Below, one piece after another: positions 42,765-52,480 of a stretch of DNA of 64,000 nucleotides. Position 1 is the stretch's first letter. The number at the start of each line of letters is the position of its first letter. A model generated the notes under the pieces. The model did no database searches. It was not told the DNA's origin and worked only from the letters and a program-made list of their open reading frames with translations. The stretch comes from Kribbella jiaozuonensis (GTDB lineage Bacteria > Actinomycetota > Actinomycetes > Propionibacteriales > Kribbellaceae), in the NCBI RefSeq assembly GCF_005233875.1, contig NZ_SZPZ01000007.1, positions 62,001 through 126,000 of the forward strand, written 5' to 3'. Position numbers and translations under genes: made by a program.

Positions 42765-43724
42765 CTACTCCGCGCGGCCAGAGCCGGCTCGTGATCGCGC
42801 CAGACGGGTCTCTTCCGTGATCAGATCGAAGTTGATCCCGGCGCCCGCCATCAGGCCGGCCGCGGCGGACGGCATCACCTGTGCCATCGGATTGGTGACG
42901 TTGCCTGCCGCGAACACACCAGGCACCTCCGTCGCACCCATGGCGTCCACCTGGACCGCAGTACCGATCTCGATGCCGTTGTTCTCGATCAGCGTCGGCA
43001 CCAGCCCCAGGTCGGCCAGGAAGCCCGCCCGGGCACGCACAGTGGTCTGGATCGCCAGTGCCTGCCGCGGAATGACCTTGCCGCCCTCCAGCCGCACTCC
43101 GGTGATGCGGTCGTCGGATACCTCGATCTGCTCGACCTTTCCTTGTACTACGGAGATGCCGCGCGCAGCCAGCTCCTCCCACTGCTCGTCGGTCGGCTCC
43201 GGCGCCGTGTGCAGGAACAGCGTCACGTCATCACTTAACTGCCGGAACAACTGCACCTGGTGCAGCGCCATCGGGCTGGTGGCCAGTACGCCGATCGCCT
43301 GGTCCCGCACCTCCCAGCCGTGGCAGTACGGGCAGTGGATCACGTCCTTGCCCCACCGCTCGGCCAGTCCGGGTACGTCGGGCAGCACATCGGTGAGCCC
43401 GGTCGTCACCAGCAGCCGCCTGCTCCGGTACGTCGTACCGTCGGCCAGTTCGACCGTGAAGCCGTCTTCGTCGCGGCGGGCGGTTGTCACGGTGCCTTCG
43501 GCGACCTCACCGCCGTACCCGACGACCTCGTCGCGGCCGAGCGCGTAGATCTCGCCCGGCGGCGTGCCGTCGCGGGTCAGGAAGTTGTGCACGCCCTCCG
43601 CGGGCGCGTTACGCGGCGTACCGTCGTCGACCACCAGCACCGAGCGGCGGGACCGGACCAGGGCCAACGCTCCACTCAGCCCGGCGGCGCCGCCACCGAT
43701 CACGATCACGTCGTACTTCGTCAT
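42765..43724 (-). CDS. FAD-dependent pyridine nucleotide-disulfide oxidoreductase (thioredoxin reductase-like)
   Basis: 319 residues. FAD Rossmann motif 'VIVIGGGAAGLSGALAL' (5-21), redox pair CPYC (C131, C134) in 'DVIHCPYCHGWEVR', and a second nucleotide domain with 'GVLATSPMALHQV' (the NADPH GxGxxA motif is weak). The C-terminal 'GVFAAGNVTNPMAQVMPSAAAGLMAGAGIN' is typical. The electron acceptor is unknown; relatives next to XRE-cupin regulators are common in actinobacteria. ATG at 43724 is clear. Divergent from the XRE gene 43801. Confidence 0.88.
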   Translation of the reverse strand: MTKYDVIVIGGGAAGLSGALALVRSRRSVLVVDDGTPRNAPAEGVHNFLTRDGTPPGEIYALGRDEVVGYGGEVAEGTVTTARRDEDGFTVELADGTTYRSRRLLVTTGLTDVLPDVPGLAERWGKDVIHCPYCHGWEVRDQAIGVLATSPMALHQVQLFRQLSDDVTLFLHTAPEPTDEQWEELAARGISVVQGKVEQIEVSDDRITGVRLEGGKVIPRQALAIQTTVRARAGFLADLGLVPTLIENNGIEIGTAVQVDAMGATEVPGVFAAGNVTNPMAQVMPSAAAGLMAGAGINFDLITEETRLARSRAGSGRAE

Positions 43725-43800
43725 GTCTCGGACTCCTCTGCTCAGGGTGTGATCCGAGGATGCGTGGTGATTTTCATTTTCGACAAGTAATGTTGCCGGT

Positions 43801-44376
43801 ATGGCAAACGATGACGATGTGCTCGAGTCGGTCGGGCCCCGGCTGCGGACGCTGCGGGTCGAGCGCGGGACGACGCTGGCCCAGCTGTCCGAGTCGACCG
43901 GCATCTCGGTCAGCACGCTGTCCCGGCTGGAGTCCGGTCAGCGGCGGCCGACGCTGGAGCTGCTGCTGCCGCTCGCCCGCGCGCACCAGGTCCAGCTGGA
44001 CGAACTGGTCGACGCGCCGCCGACGGGCGACCCGCGGATCTACGCGAAGCCGATCAAGCGCCACGGCACGGTGCACATCCCGCTGAGCCGGCGTCCGGGC
44101 GGGCTGCAGGCGTTCAAGCAGATCCTGCCGGAGGGCTATCCGGGCAACGACGTGACACAGAAGACCCACGAGGGCTACGACTGGCTGTATGTGCTGTCCG
44201 GGCAGGTCCGGCTGAAGCTCGGCGACCAGGACTTCGTGCTGAAGGAGGGCGAGGTGGCCGAGTTCGACTGCCGGGTGCCGCACTGGTTCGCCAATCCCGG
44301 TCCTGGACCGACCGAGGTGCTATGTCTTTACGGCCCGCAAGGGGAGCGGATGCACGTCAGAGCCCGCACCACATGA
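43801..44376 (+). CDS. XRE-family regulator with cupin domain
   Basis: 191 residues. HTH_XRE at about 8-65 ('LRTLRVERGTTLAQLSESTGISVSTLSRLESG'-type positions), cupin at about 95-185 ('THEGYDWLYVLSGQVRLKLGDQDFVLKEGEVAEFD'). Such proteins sense a small ligand in the cupin barrel. The 76-base gap to the divergent oxidoreductase gene probably holds the shared operator. A -10-like TAATGT (43788-43793) lies only seven bases before the ATG, suggesting a leaderless transcript. Confidence 0.88.
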   Translation: MANDDDVLESVGPRLRTLRVERGTTLAQLSESTGISVSTLSRLESGQRRPTLELLLPLARAHQVQLDELVDAPPTGDPRIYAKPIKRHGTVHIPLSRRPGGLQAFKQILPEGYPGNDVTQKTHEGYDWLYVLSGQVRLKLGDQDFVLKEGEVAEFDCRVPHWFANPGPGPTEVLCLYGPQGERMHVRARTT

Positions 44377-44389
44377 CAGGAGACTCGTA

Positions 44390-45349
44390 GTGAGCGTCGC
44401 GTTGTTCACGTTGGGTGGAACGATCTCGATGGCCGGCAACCAGCGCCTGACCGGTGACGACCTCACCGCCGCGATGCCGGGCCTCTCCGGGCTCGGTCAC
44501 CCGGTGGAGATCCAGGACATCGAGAAGATCCCCAGCGCCAACCTGACCGCCGCCAAGGTCCTCGAGGTCGTCGACGCCGCGTCGAAGGCCGTCACCGCCG
44601 GCGCGGTAGGCGCAGTCGTCACGCAAGGCACCGACACCCTCGAAGAGAGCGCGTTCCTCGCGGACCTGGTCTGGCCGCACCCGCAACCGCTCGTCTTCAC
44701 CGGAGCGATGCGCAACCCGACGCTGGCCGGTCCCGACGGCCCAGCCAACCTCCTGGCCGCCCTGCGCGTTGCCTGCTCCCCCGCGGCCCGCGACCTGGGT
44801 GCACTGGTCGTCTTCAAGGACGAGATCCACGCCGCGCGCTGGGTACGCAAGACCCACAGCACGAGTACGGCGACCTTCGTGTCACCGAACACCGGGCCGA
44901 TCGGCCATGTCGTCGAGGACCGCGTCAGCGTCCTCACCCGCCCGCTCCGGCTGGACGGCGTACAGGGCAGCGCCGAACCGGCCGAGCTCGACAACCTGCG
45001 AGTGGCGCTCTACACGGTCACCATGGACGACGACGGCCTGCTGCTGCAGGGTTTGGCCGACACGCATCAGGGTCTGGTCGTCGCTGGGTACGGCGTGGGG
45101 CATGTGCCGGCCGCACTCGCGCCGGTGCTCGGTGACCTGGCCGCGCGGATGCCGGTCGTGCTGACCTCACGTACAGGCGCCGGCTCGATCGTCCGCAACA
45201 CCTACAACTCCCCCGGATCGGAGATCGATCTGTTGCAGCGCGGGCTGATCGACGGCGGATTCCTCGACCCGTACAAGGCGCGCGTGCTGCTTCGGTTGCT
45301 CTTGGCAACAGATGACGACATCGCCGGGGCGTTCGCGCAGTACGTCTAG
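44390..45349 (+). CDS. Asparaginase family protein
   Basis: 319 residues. First catalytic Thr region 'LFTLGGTISMAG' and second motif 'VVTQGTDTLEESAFL' (T-D-T-x-E) are both intact, plus 'DEIHAARWVRKTHS'. It hydrolyses L-asparagine or a related amide. No signal peptide, so cytoplasmic. GTG at 44390 has AGGAG seven bases upstream. It follows the XRE-cupin gene by 13 bases and is probably co-transcribed. It is convergent with the sigma factor gene (4-base overlap at 45346-45349). Confidence 0.9.
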   Translation: MSVALFTLGGTISMAGNQRLTGDDLTAAMPGLSGLGHPVEIQDIEKIPSANLTAAKVLEVVDAASKAVTAGAVGAVVTQGTDTLEESAFLADLVWPHPQPLVFTGAMRNPTLAGPDGPANLLAALRVACSPAARDLGALVVFKDEIHAARWVRKTHSTSTATFVSPNTGPIGHVVEDRVSVLTRPLRLDGVQGSAEPAELDNLRVALYTVTMDDDGLLLQGLADTHQGLVVAGYGVGHVPAALAPVLGDLAARMPVVLTSRTGAGSIVRNTYNSPGSEIDLLQRGLIDGGFLDPYKARVLLRLLLATDDDIAGAFAQYV

Positions 45350-46557
45350 GTGAGCGACGCGGCCTTGGTCATCAGGTAGTCGCGCTCGGGCAGGCTCGTC
45401 GTACCGCGGGCCGCCGCACGGAAGTGTTCGGCGGCGGTCTCGTGGTCGCCGCGCATCTCGTGGAGGTGCCCGCGGGTGGCGTCGAGGCGGTAGTGGCCGG
45501 CCAGCTCCTCGTCGAGTGGTTCGAGGAGCTTCAGCCCGGCGTCGGGGCCGTCCACCATGGCGGCCGCGATCGCGCGGTTGAGCTTCACCATCGGGTTGCC
45601 GGACAGGTCCTCGAAGAGTCCGTACAGCGCAAGAATCTGCGGCCAGTCGGTGTCCTCGGCGCGGTCCACCTCGTCGTGGAGTGCAGCGATGGCGGCCTGG
45701 ATCTGGTACTCGCCCAGTGGCGGTGTGTTGAACGCTTCGACCGCTAGTGCCACGCCTTCGGTGATGTGGTCATGGTTCCACAGCGACCGGTCCTGCTCTG
45801 CCAGCGGGATGAGCTCTCCACTCGCACCGGTCCGGGCTGCCCGGCGAGCGTCGGTCAGCAGCATCAGGGCCAGCAGTCCGGCCACCTGGCCGTCGTCGGA
45901 GAGCTGAGCGCGTACTGCACGGGTCAGCCGGATCGCCTCGCTCGACAGGTCGCTGCGGTGCAGCTCCGGGCCGCTCGTACTCGTGTAGCCCTCGTTGAAC
46001 ATCAGGTACAGGACGTGCAGCACGTTGCGCAGCCGATCCGGGTCGGCGTCCAGCTCGAAGCTCGCGCCTTTCAGTTTCTGCTTCGCCCGGCTGATCCGCT
46101 GCGCCATCGTTGCCTCGGGCACCAAGTACGCCGTGGCGATCTCGGCCGTGGTCAGACCGCCGACTGCCCGCAGGGTCAGCGCGATAGCCGAGGCCGGCGT
46201 CAGCGCGGGATGGCAGCACATGAACAGCAGCCGGAGGGTGTCGTCGTGCTCCTCGGTCTCCCCACCCGGCACCTCGCGCAGTGCGGCGCGCTCCTCGCGA
46301 CGCCGGCGCGCCTGCTCCTGCCGTACTTCGTCGATCAGTCGCCGCGAAGCCGTCTGGATCAGCCAGGCCTTCGGCTTGTCCGGGCGACCGTCCCGCGGCC
46401 AGGTCGTCGCAGCGGCCAGCAACGCTTCCTGGACGGCGTCCTCCGCCGCGACGAAGTCACCCGACCAGCGCACGACCGCGCCGAGGACCTGCGGCGTCAG
46501 CTCGCGCAGCAGGTCCTCGAGGCCGTGATCCGGGTCAGAAGTCGTGGAGATCGGCAT
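45346..46557 (-). CDS. ECF sigma factor with long C-terminal extension (ECF42-like, DUF6596)
   Basis: 403 residues. Sigma region 2 'VLGAVVRWSGDFVAAEDAVQEALLAAATTWP' positions and region 4 'TTAEIATAYLVPEATMAQRISRAKQKL' positions occupy the first 170. The remainder is a helical extension ('YLMFNEGYTSTSG', 'AIAALHDEVDRAEDTDWPQILALYGLFEDLSGNPMVKLNRAIA' positions) that defines the ECF42-like group. These factors have no classical anti-sigma and are paired with DGPF/YCII proteins, as here (23-base overlap). Confidence 0.9.
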   Translation of the reverse strand: MPISTTSDPDHGLEDLLRELTPQVLGAVVRWSGDFVAAEDAVQEALLAAATTWPRDGRPDKPKAWLIQTASRRLIDEVRQEQARRRREERAALREVPGGETEEHDDTLRLLFMCCHPALTPASAIALTLRAVGGLTTAEIATAYLVPEATMAQRISRAKQKLKGASFELDADPDRLRNVLHVLYLMFNEGYTSTSGPELHRSDLSSEAIRLTRAVRAQLSDDGQVAGLLALMLLTDARRAARTGASGELIPLAEQDRSLWNHDHITEGVALAVEAFNTPPLGEYQIQAAIAALHDEVDRAEDTDWPQILALYGLFEDLSGNPMVKLNRAIAAAMVDGPDAGLKLLEPLDEELAGHYRLDATRGHLHEMRGDHETAAEHFRAAARGTTSLPERDYLMTKAASLT

Positions 46558-46942
46558 CCGACTCCATGACCCGGCGGATCTCGATCGGCTGCTCGATCGG
46601 TACGCCGTTGGGCCCCGGCGCGGAGGACAGCTCCGCCGCGATCTCGATCGCCCGCTGCTCCGACTCGACGTCGACGATCTGGTACCCGGCCAGGACCTCT
46701 TTGGACTCGGCGTACGGCCCGTCGGTCAGCACCGGCGCGCTCACGCTGGCGGCACGCACCACCTTGGCGTGCGACGGCCAGGTCAGCGCAGTCTCCTCGA
46801 CCAGCTCACCACTCTGCCGCAGCCGCTCCAGATGGTCGGTGAGGAACTGCATGTGGGCCTTCATGTCGGCCTCGTCCCACTCCAGCATCGGCGTCTCGCA
46901 GTTCCCGCCGTCCATGTTCACCAGCAGCATGAACTTGGTCAT
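46535..46942 (-). CDS. YCII/DGPF-domain protein
   Basis: 135 residues. 'MTKFMLLVNMDGG' start and the conserved 'LTDGPYAESKEVLAGYQIVDVES' block (D-G-P-Y-A-E-x-K-E) identify the YCII/DGPF family. Its role is not known in detail; it is the usual partner of ECF42 sigma factors. It overlaps the sigma gene by 23 bases and ends the FtsY-downstream cluster. Confidence 0.92.
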   Translation of the reverse strand: MTKFMLLVNMDGGNCETPMLEWDEADMKAHMQFLTDHLERLRQSGELVEETALTWPSHAKVVRAASVSAPVLTDGPYAESKEVLAGYQIVDVESEQRAIEIAAELSSAPGPNGVPIEQPIEIRRVMESDADLHDF

Positions 46943-46951
46943 GTCATCTCC

Positions 46952-48145
46952 TCATTCGAGCAGGGCGTCGACGAACTGCTCGGCGTCGAACGGTGCCAGG
47001 TCGTCGGGTCCCTCGCCGAGACCGACCAGCTTCACCGGTACACCGAGCTCCCGCTGCACAGCGATCACGATGCCGCCCTTCGCCGTACCGTCCAGCTTGG
47101 TCAGGACCAGTCCGGTCACGTCGATGACCTCTGCGAACACGCGGGCCTGGGTGAGGCCGTTCTGACCGGTGGTCGCGTCGATGACCAGCAGTACCTCGTC
47201 GACCTCGGCCGTCTTCTCGATGACGCGCTTGACCTTGCCGAGCTCGTCCATCAGACCGGTCTTGGTGTGCAGACGACCGGCGGTGTCGACGAGTACGACG
47301 TCCGCCTCCTCCGCGATGCCTTCCTTGACCGCGTCGAACGCGATGCTGGCCGGGTCTCCACCCTCCGGACCGCGCACGGTGCGGGCGCCGACGCGCTCGC
47401 CCCAGGTCTGCAGCTGGTCCGCGGCGGCCGCACGGAAGGTGTCCGCAGCACCGAGTACGACGTGCTTGTCCTCGGCGATCAGCACGCGCGCCAGGCGGCC
47501 GACGGTCGTGGTCTTGCCGGTGCCGTTCACGCCGACCATCAGCATGACGGCGGGCTGTCCGTCCTTGCGGCTCGATTTGAGCGACCGGTCCATCCACGGG
47601 TCGACCAGGGCGACCAGCTCCTCGCGGAGGATGTCGCGGGCCTGTGCGGCGCCAACGCCCTCCACGCGCATCCGGGTGCGCAGCTTCTCGACCAGCTCCT
47701 GCGTCGGCGCGACGCCGACGTCAGCGGTGATCAGCGTGGTCTCGATGTCCTCCCACGCCTCCTCGTCGAGCTTGTCTCGGGACAGCAGTGCTAGCAGCCC
47801 CTTGCCGAGAGAGCCCTGGGAACGCGCCAGCCGGGCGCGCAGCCGGACCAGCCGGCCCTGTGCGGACTCCGGCTTCTCGAGCGTCGTGGCGGGAGCGGCC
47901 TCCGCCTCCGGCAGCTCTGCGTCCTCCAGCGTCCGGGTCGGGGTGTCCCGGGGTTCCTCGGCGTCCTCACCGACCGTCGGCTCCGGCGCCTCGACGGCCG
48001 GCTTGGTGGCCGGAGGCAGCTCGGAACGGCGCCGCCGGGCGACGACCAGACCGGTCGTACCGACGACGAGAACGACCGCGATCACCACGACGATCGTGAT
48101 CAAGGCCTGGTCTGTCAGGAGGGAGACAAGCAAAGGGGTCAACAC
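46952..48145 (-). CDS. ftsY: Signal recognition particle receptor FtsY
   Basis: 397 residues. One N-terminal membrane helix ('ALITIVVVIAVVLVVGTTGLVV', about 14-35), an acidic linker, then NG domain with G1 'GVNGTGKTTTVGRLA', 'DTAGRLHTKTGLMDEL' and 'TKLDGTAKGG'. It docks the SRP-ribosome complex at the membrane. Starts at GTG 48145 with GGGGA upstream. In this window it lies between smc and amtB as expected for actinobacteria, but with accessory genes on both sides. Confidence 0.95.
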   Translation of the reverse strand: MLTPLLVSLLTDQALITIVVVIAVVLVVGTTGLVVARRRRSELPPATKPAVEAPEPTVGEDAEEPRDTPTRTLEDAELPEAEAAPATTLEKPESAQGRLVRLRARLARSQGSLGKGLLALLSRDKLDEEAWEDIETTLITADVGVAPTQELVEKLRTRMRVEGVGAAQARDILREELVALVDPWMDRSLKSSRKDGQPAVMLMVGVNGTGKTTTVGRLARVLIAEDKHVVLGAADTFRAAAADQLQTWGERVGARTVRGPEGGDPASIAFDAVKEGIAEEADVVLVDTAGRLHTKTGLMDELGKVKRVIEKTAEVDEVLLVIDATTGQNGLTQARVFAEVIDVTGLVLTKLDGTAKGGIVIAVQRELGVPVKLVGLGEGPDDLAPFDAEQFVDALLE

Positions 48146-48188
48146 GGTTCCCCATCTTGACAGACACCCGGCCCGCCGCCCGCATTTG

Positions 48189-49862
48189 TCACGTCAGGCA
48201 AACCAGCTGTCGCGGTACGTGAGGAGGCACCAGTTCGGGCCGGTGGGTGAGCAGGACGACGGTCCGGTCGCCGGCCGCCGCGAACAGGTCGGCGAGCAAC
48301 GCCCGGCCGGTCTCCTCGTCCAGGTGCTCGGTCGGCTCATCCAGGACGAGTACGTCGCGGTCCGCGAGCAGGAGCCGCGCGAACGCGAGCCGCTGGCGCT
48401 CACCACCGGACAACCGGGCGCCGTGCTCGCCGACCATGGTGTCGAGCCCGTCCGGCAGCTTCTCCACGAACAGGCCGAGCCGCGCGCGGTAGAGCGCCTT
48501 CCACAGCTGCAGGTCGCTCACGCCGGGCTTCGCGAGCAGCAGGTTCTCGCGGATGCTCGTGTCGAAGACATGGCTCTCCTGGGTCAGCAGGCCGACGACC
48601 GACCGCACCTGGTCGCCTTCGAGCCTGGCCAGGTCCACACCGTCCAGCAGCACCTCGCCCCCGCGCGGCTCGAGGAACCGCAGCAGTACTGCGGCCAGCG
48701 TGCTCTTGCCCGCCCCACTCGGCCCGGTGATCACGACGCGGCTGCCGGCAGGCATGTCCAGGCTGAGCCCGTCCAGTACGTCGGTGTCGTCGTACCCGAC
48801 CCGCAGCAGCTTCACCTGCAGGTCGCGTCCGGTCGGGAGCGGGAGTGGGTCGGCCGGCTCGGTGACGGGATCTGGGGTGTCTACGAGTTCCTGGACTCGG
48901 CCGAGTGCGGCTCGGACTCGGATGGCCAGTTGGGCGGCGGCCGGGATGCCGCCGAGGACGTCGGCCAGGGCGAGTGGGGTGAGGACCAGTACTGCGAACA
49001 CTGCGCCGGTGATGTTCGCCGTACTGCCGAGAAGCAGAGCGGCGATGCTGGCGCCGCCGATGCAGAGGACGAGGAGGGCGCTGCCGAGACCGGTGCTCCA
49101 GGCGGAGCGGCGTTCGGCGGCCGCCAGGCGGGAGTCGTGGCGGGAGAAGTCGTCCAGGACTTCATCGACGGCGTTGTAGGCCAGTACGTCGGCTGCGGTG
49201 AGCAGCGTCTCGGTGGTGATGGCTGCTACGTCGCCACGGGCTGCGGCGATGTTGCGCTCGGCTCGCTGAGCGGTCTGGGCGGTCAGCCACGGTACGACGG
49301 TGCAGGCGACAAGGACGGCTAGTGCGACCGCTGCGCCGGCTGCTGGGAGTAGGAGCGCAAGGAGGGCCACTGTCGCGGCGGCTGTTATTGCTGCGACGGC
49401 GACCGGGAGGAGTACGCGGAGCCAGAGGTCGAGGACTGCGTCCACGTCCAGTACGAGCCTCGCGAGCAGGTCACCCTGCCGCCGGGATGTTGGTGCAACG
49501 CTCTCGAGTCGTCTGGTGACGCGAGCCCGAGTCTCGCCCAGGACCCGATAAGCGGCATCGTGCCCGACCAGGCGCTCGACGTACCGGAAGACACCACGGC
49601 CGACGCCGAACGCCCGCACCGCCACGATCGGCACCAGCAGCAGAAGCACAGGCGGCTGAGCCGAAGCGGCCGTAATCAGCCAGGCAGAGGTAGCCAGCAG
49701 GGCGACAGCCGATCCCGCTGCAGCAACCCCCAACAAGAGCGCGAGCAGAAGCCGCCAACGCACCCCCGCCTCCGGTCGGACGAGGTGCCACCACGCGCCG
49801 GCCTGCGGCCGAGGCGAGTGTTGGGGGGCGGGTCGCACGTCCAGGCCCGGCGTACTCGTCAT
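48189..49862 (-). CDS. cydC: ABC exporter subunit CydC (cytochrome bd assembly)
   Basis: 557 residues from ATG 49862. Six membrane helices in the N-terminal half, then an ATPase domain: Walker A GPSGAGKST, signature 'LSGGERQRLAFARLLL', Walker B 'VLVLDEPTEHLD'. CydDC exports thiols and/or binds heme to allow bd oxidase assembly. The start overlaps the cydD stop by four bases. The open frame upstream of 49862 is Arg/Pro-rich shadow and not coding. Confidence 0.9.
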   Translation of the reverse strand: MTSTPGLDVRPAPQHSPRPQAGAWWHLVRPEAGVRWRLLLALLLGVAAAGSAVALLATSAWLITAASAQPPVLLLLVPIVAVRAFGVGRGVFRYVERLVGHDAAYRVLGETRARVTRRLESVAPTSRRQGDLLARLVLDVDAVLDLWLRVLLPVAVAAITAAATVALLALLLPAAGAAVALAVLVACTVVPWLTAQTAQRAERNIAAARGDVAAITTETLLTAADVLAYNAVDEVLDDFSRHDSRLAAAERRSAWSTGLGSALLVLCIGGASIAALLLGSTANITGAVFAVLVLTPLALADVLGGIPAAAQLAIRVRAALGRVQELVDTPDPVTEPADPLPLPTGRDLQVKLLRVGYDDTDVLDGLSLDMPAGSRVVITGPSGAGKSTLAAVLLRFLEPRGGEVLLDGVDLARLEGDQVRSVVGLLTQESHVFDTSIRENLLLAKPGVSDLQLWKALYRARLGLFVEKLPDGLDTMVGEHGARLSGGERQRLAFARLLLADRDVLVLDEPTEHLDEETGRALLADLFAAAGDRTVVLLTHRPELVPPHVPRQLVCLT

Positions 49863-51484
49863 GCGTTCACCAGCTCTCGTGCTCCTACGGAGACTGTTCG
49901 GTCGGCGGCGGCGATCAACGCGGGGCGGTGGGCGACCATCAGGACAGTGCGGCCGGTGGAGCGGAGGCCGGTGATGACGGCTGCTTCGGCGTCCGGGTCC
50001 AGGCCCGCGGTGGGTTCGTCCAGGAGGAGTACGGGCGCGTCTGTGAGGAGTGCTCGGGCCAGGGCGACTCGGCGTTGCTGACCGCCGGACAGGAGCTGGC
50101 CTTGCTCGCCGACCGCCTTGTCCAGCGCGAGCTCGCCGGCGCCTGCAGTGATGAGGGCCAGGCGCACCTCGTCGTCGGACGCGGTCGGGCGACCGAGGCG
50201 GACATTGTCGGCGACGGTTCCGAGGCGTAGCCCAGGGCGCTGAGGCACCCAGGCGAACTGCCGCCGCCACTCCCCCGGGTCGAACTCGTCGGCCGCACTG
50301 CCACCGGCCACGACCACGCCGCTCTCCGGCTCGACAAAACCAAGCAGCACTGCCAGCGCGGTGGACTTCCCAGCACCACTCGGACCGGTCAGCGCCACCA
50401 CCTCCCCCGGCCGCAGCTCCAGGTCGAACCGGTCCAGCGCCGGCTCATCCCGCCCCGGGTACCGCACGGTCACGTCGTACATCTGCAGTGGACTCACCCG
50501 CAGATCAGGCACATCGGTCCGATCGCCCCGCACCGACAACGGCGTCTCCAGTACGCGGAACACCTCTTCGCTCGCGGCCACCCCGTCCGCGCTCGCATGG
50601 AACTGCAGGCCGACCTGCCGCAGCGGTAGATACGCCTCCGGAGCCAGGATCAGCACCATCAGCGCCGTCTCCAGCCCCAGCTTCCCGTCGACCAGCCGCA
50701 GACCGACGCCTACGGCAACCAACGCCACCGAGATGCTCGCCAGCAACTCCAACGCGAACGACGACAGGAACGCCAACCGCAGGCTCCCCATCGACGCAGC
50801 ACGGTGCTGATCGGTCACCCGGCGTACGGCGGACTCCTGCGCCTTCGCGCGTCCGAACAGCTTCAGCGTGGTCAGCCCGCCAACCACATCAGCGAAGTGG
50901 TGCGCGAGCACCGCCAACGCATGCTGACGCCGCCGGCTGCGCGCCTGCGTTGCCCAACCGATCAGTGCCATGAAGATCGGGATCAACGGCAGCGTGACCA
51001 GCACGGTCCCCGCAGCGATCAGATCGCCCGTCGCCATCCAGCCGATCACTCCCGCCGGCACGGTCGACGCCAGGACGAGTTGCGGCAGGTAGCGGGCGAA
51101 GTACGAGTCCAGATCGTCAAGTCCCTTGGTGAGCAGGGTTGTCAGCGCACTGCTGCGTTCACCGCTCAGCCACACCGGTCCGAGCCTCAGCGAGTGCTCC
51201 AGCACCTGCCGTCGCAGCGTCGACTTCACAGCCGCCGCAGCGCGCTGCGCGACCACCTCCTGCGCCCACACCAGCAACGCCCGCCCTGCAACAACCAGCG
51301 CCAACCCCAGCGCGACACCAGCCACGCCAGTGCCCCGCAGTACGACGCCTGTGATGCCATGCGCCAACAGCACGGCCTGTACGACGATCAGCACGCCACT
51401 CGCGACACCGATCAGCACCGACGCCGCCAGGAAGACCCGAGCACCCCGGGCCCTCCGCAGCAACCGCGGGTCGAGCGGCTTCAC
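49859..51484 (-). CDS. cydD: ABC exporter subunit CydD (cytochrome bd assembly)
   Basis: 541 residues from GTG 51484, which overlaps the cydB stop (GTGA). Membrane region about 15-320, ATPase with GPSGAGKST, 'LSGGQQRRVALARALL' and 'VLLLDEPTAGLD'. Forms a heterodimer with CydC. The upstream open frame reads through cydB in another phase and is rejected. Confidence 0.9.
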   Translation of the reverse strand: MKPLDPRLLRRARGARVFLAASVLIGVASGVLIVVQAVLLAHGITGVVLRGTGVAGVALGLALVVAGRALLVWAQEVVAQRAAAAVKSTLRRQVLEHSLRLGPVWLSGERSSALTTLLTKGLDDLDSYFARYLPQLVLASTVPAGVIGWMATGDLIAAGTVLVTLPLIPIFMALIGWATQARSRRRQHALAVLAHHFADVVGGLTTLKLFGRAKAQESAVRRVTDQHRAASMGSLRLAFLSSFALELLASISVALVAVGVGLRLVDGKLGLETALMVLILAPEAYLPLRQVGLQFHASADGVAASEEVFRVLETPLSVRGDRTDVPDLRVSPLQMYDVTVRYPGRDEPALDRFDLELRPGEVVALTGPSGAGKSTALAVLLGFVEPESGVVVAGGSAADEFDPGEWRRQFAWVPQRPGLRLGTVADNVRLGRPTASDDEVRLALITAGAGELALDKAVGEQGQLLSGGQQRRVALARALLTDAPVLLLDEPTAGLDPDAEAAVITGLRSTGRTVLMVAHRPALIAAADRTVSVGARELVNA

Positions 51485-52470
51485 GACGCCGCCACCATCA
51501 CGCGCTTGCGGAACACCCAGTACGTCCAGCCCTGGTACAGCAGCACCAGCGGGAAGAAGATCGCCGTGATGATCGTCATCGCCTTCAACGTGTACGCCGA
51601 GGACGCCGCCTCGACCGCGGTCAGCGTCGACCCCGGCTCGAGCGTCGACGGCATCACATCCGGGAACAGCGCGACGAACAACGACACCACGGCCAGCCCG
51701 ATCGCCACCGTCGTACCGATGAACGCCCAACCCTCGCGACGCAACAGGTTCGCCACCAACCCGCCGGCGAACGCGACCACCGCCGCGATCGTGATGATGA
51801 TCGAAACGGTGTCGCCGCGTAACGCCTGTGCCCAGGCCAGGAAGGCGATCGTGAGCACCGCGGCGACGAGCCCGGTGCGCGTGGCCAGCCGGTTGGCGCG
51901 GACGCGCAGGTCGTCGGTCGTGCGCAGCGCGAGGAAGATCGCGCCGTGCGTGACGAACACCGCCACGAAGGTCAGCCCACCGAGCAGCGCGAACGGGTTG
52001 AGCAGCGTCCCGAAGGTGCCGACGTACTCGTGATCGGCGTCCAGCGGTACGCCGCGCACGATGTTGCCGAAGGCAACGCCCCAGAGCAGCGCGGGCAGCA
52101 ACGAGCCGACCGCGATCATCAGATCCATCCGCCCACGCCAGACCGGATCGTCACGCTTGCCGCGGTACTCCAGCGCGACACCGCGCACGATCAGCCCGAC
52201 CAGGATCAGGAACAGCGGCAGGTAGAACCCGCTGAACAGCGTCGCGTACCACTCCGGGAACGCAGCGAAGGTCGCGGCGCCGGCCATGATCAGCCAGACC
52301 TCGTTACCGTCCCAAACCGGCCCGATCGTGGTGATCGCCGCTTTCCGTTCCGGCTCGTTGCGGCCGAGTACGCGGAACAGCATCCCGACTCCGAAGTCGA
52401 AGCCCTCGAGCACGAAGTACCCGGTCCACAGCGTCGCGATCGCGATGAACCACACAGTCGTCAGTTCCAT
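51481..52470 (-). CDS. cydB: Cytochrome bd ubiquinol/menaquinol oxidase subunit II
   Basis: 329 residues, about eight membrane helices. The N terminus 'TVWFIAIATLWTGYFVLEGFDFGVGML' is diagnostic for CydB. With CydA it reduces oxygen with quinol at high affinity. Separated from cydA by ten bases and coupled to cydD. Confidence 0.95.
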   Translation of the reverse strand: MELTTVWFIAIATLWTGYFVLEGFDFGVGMLFRVLGRNEPERKAAITTIGPVWDGNEVWLIMAGAATFAAFPEWYATLFSGFYLPLFLILVGLIVRGVALEYRGKRDDPVWRGRMDLMIAVGSLLPALLWGVAFGNIVRGVPLDADHEYVGTFGTLLNPFALLGGLTFVAVFVTHGAIFLALRTTDDLRVRANRLATRTGLVAAVLTIAFLAWAQALRGDTVSIIITIAAVVAFAGGLVANLLRREGWAFIGTTVAIGLAVVSLFVALFPDVMPSTLEPGSTLTAVEAASSAYTLKAMTIITAIFFPLVLLYQGWTYWVFRKRVMVAAS

Positions 52471-52480
52471 CTCGGCCCCC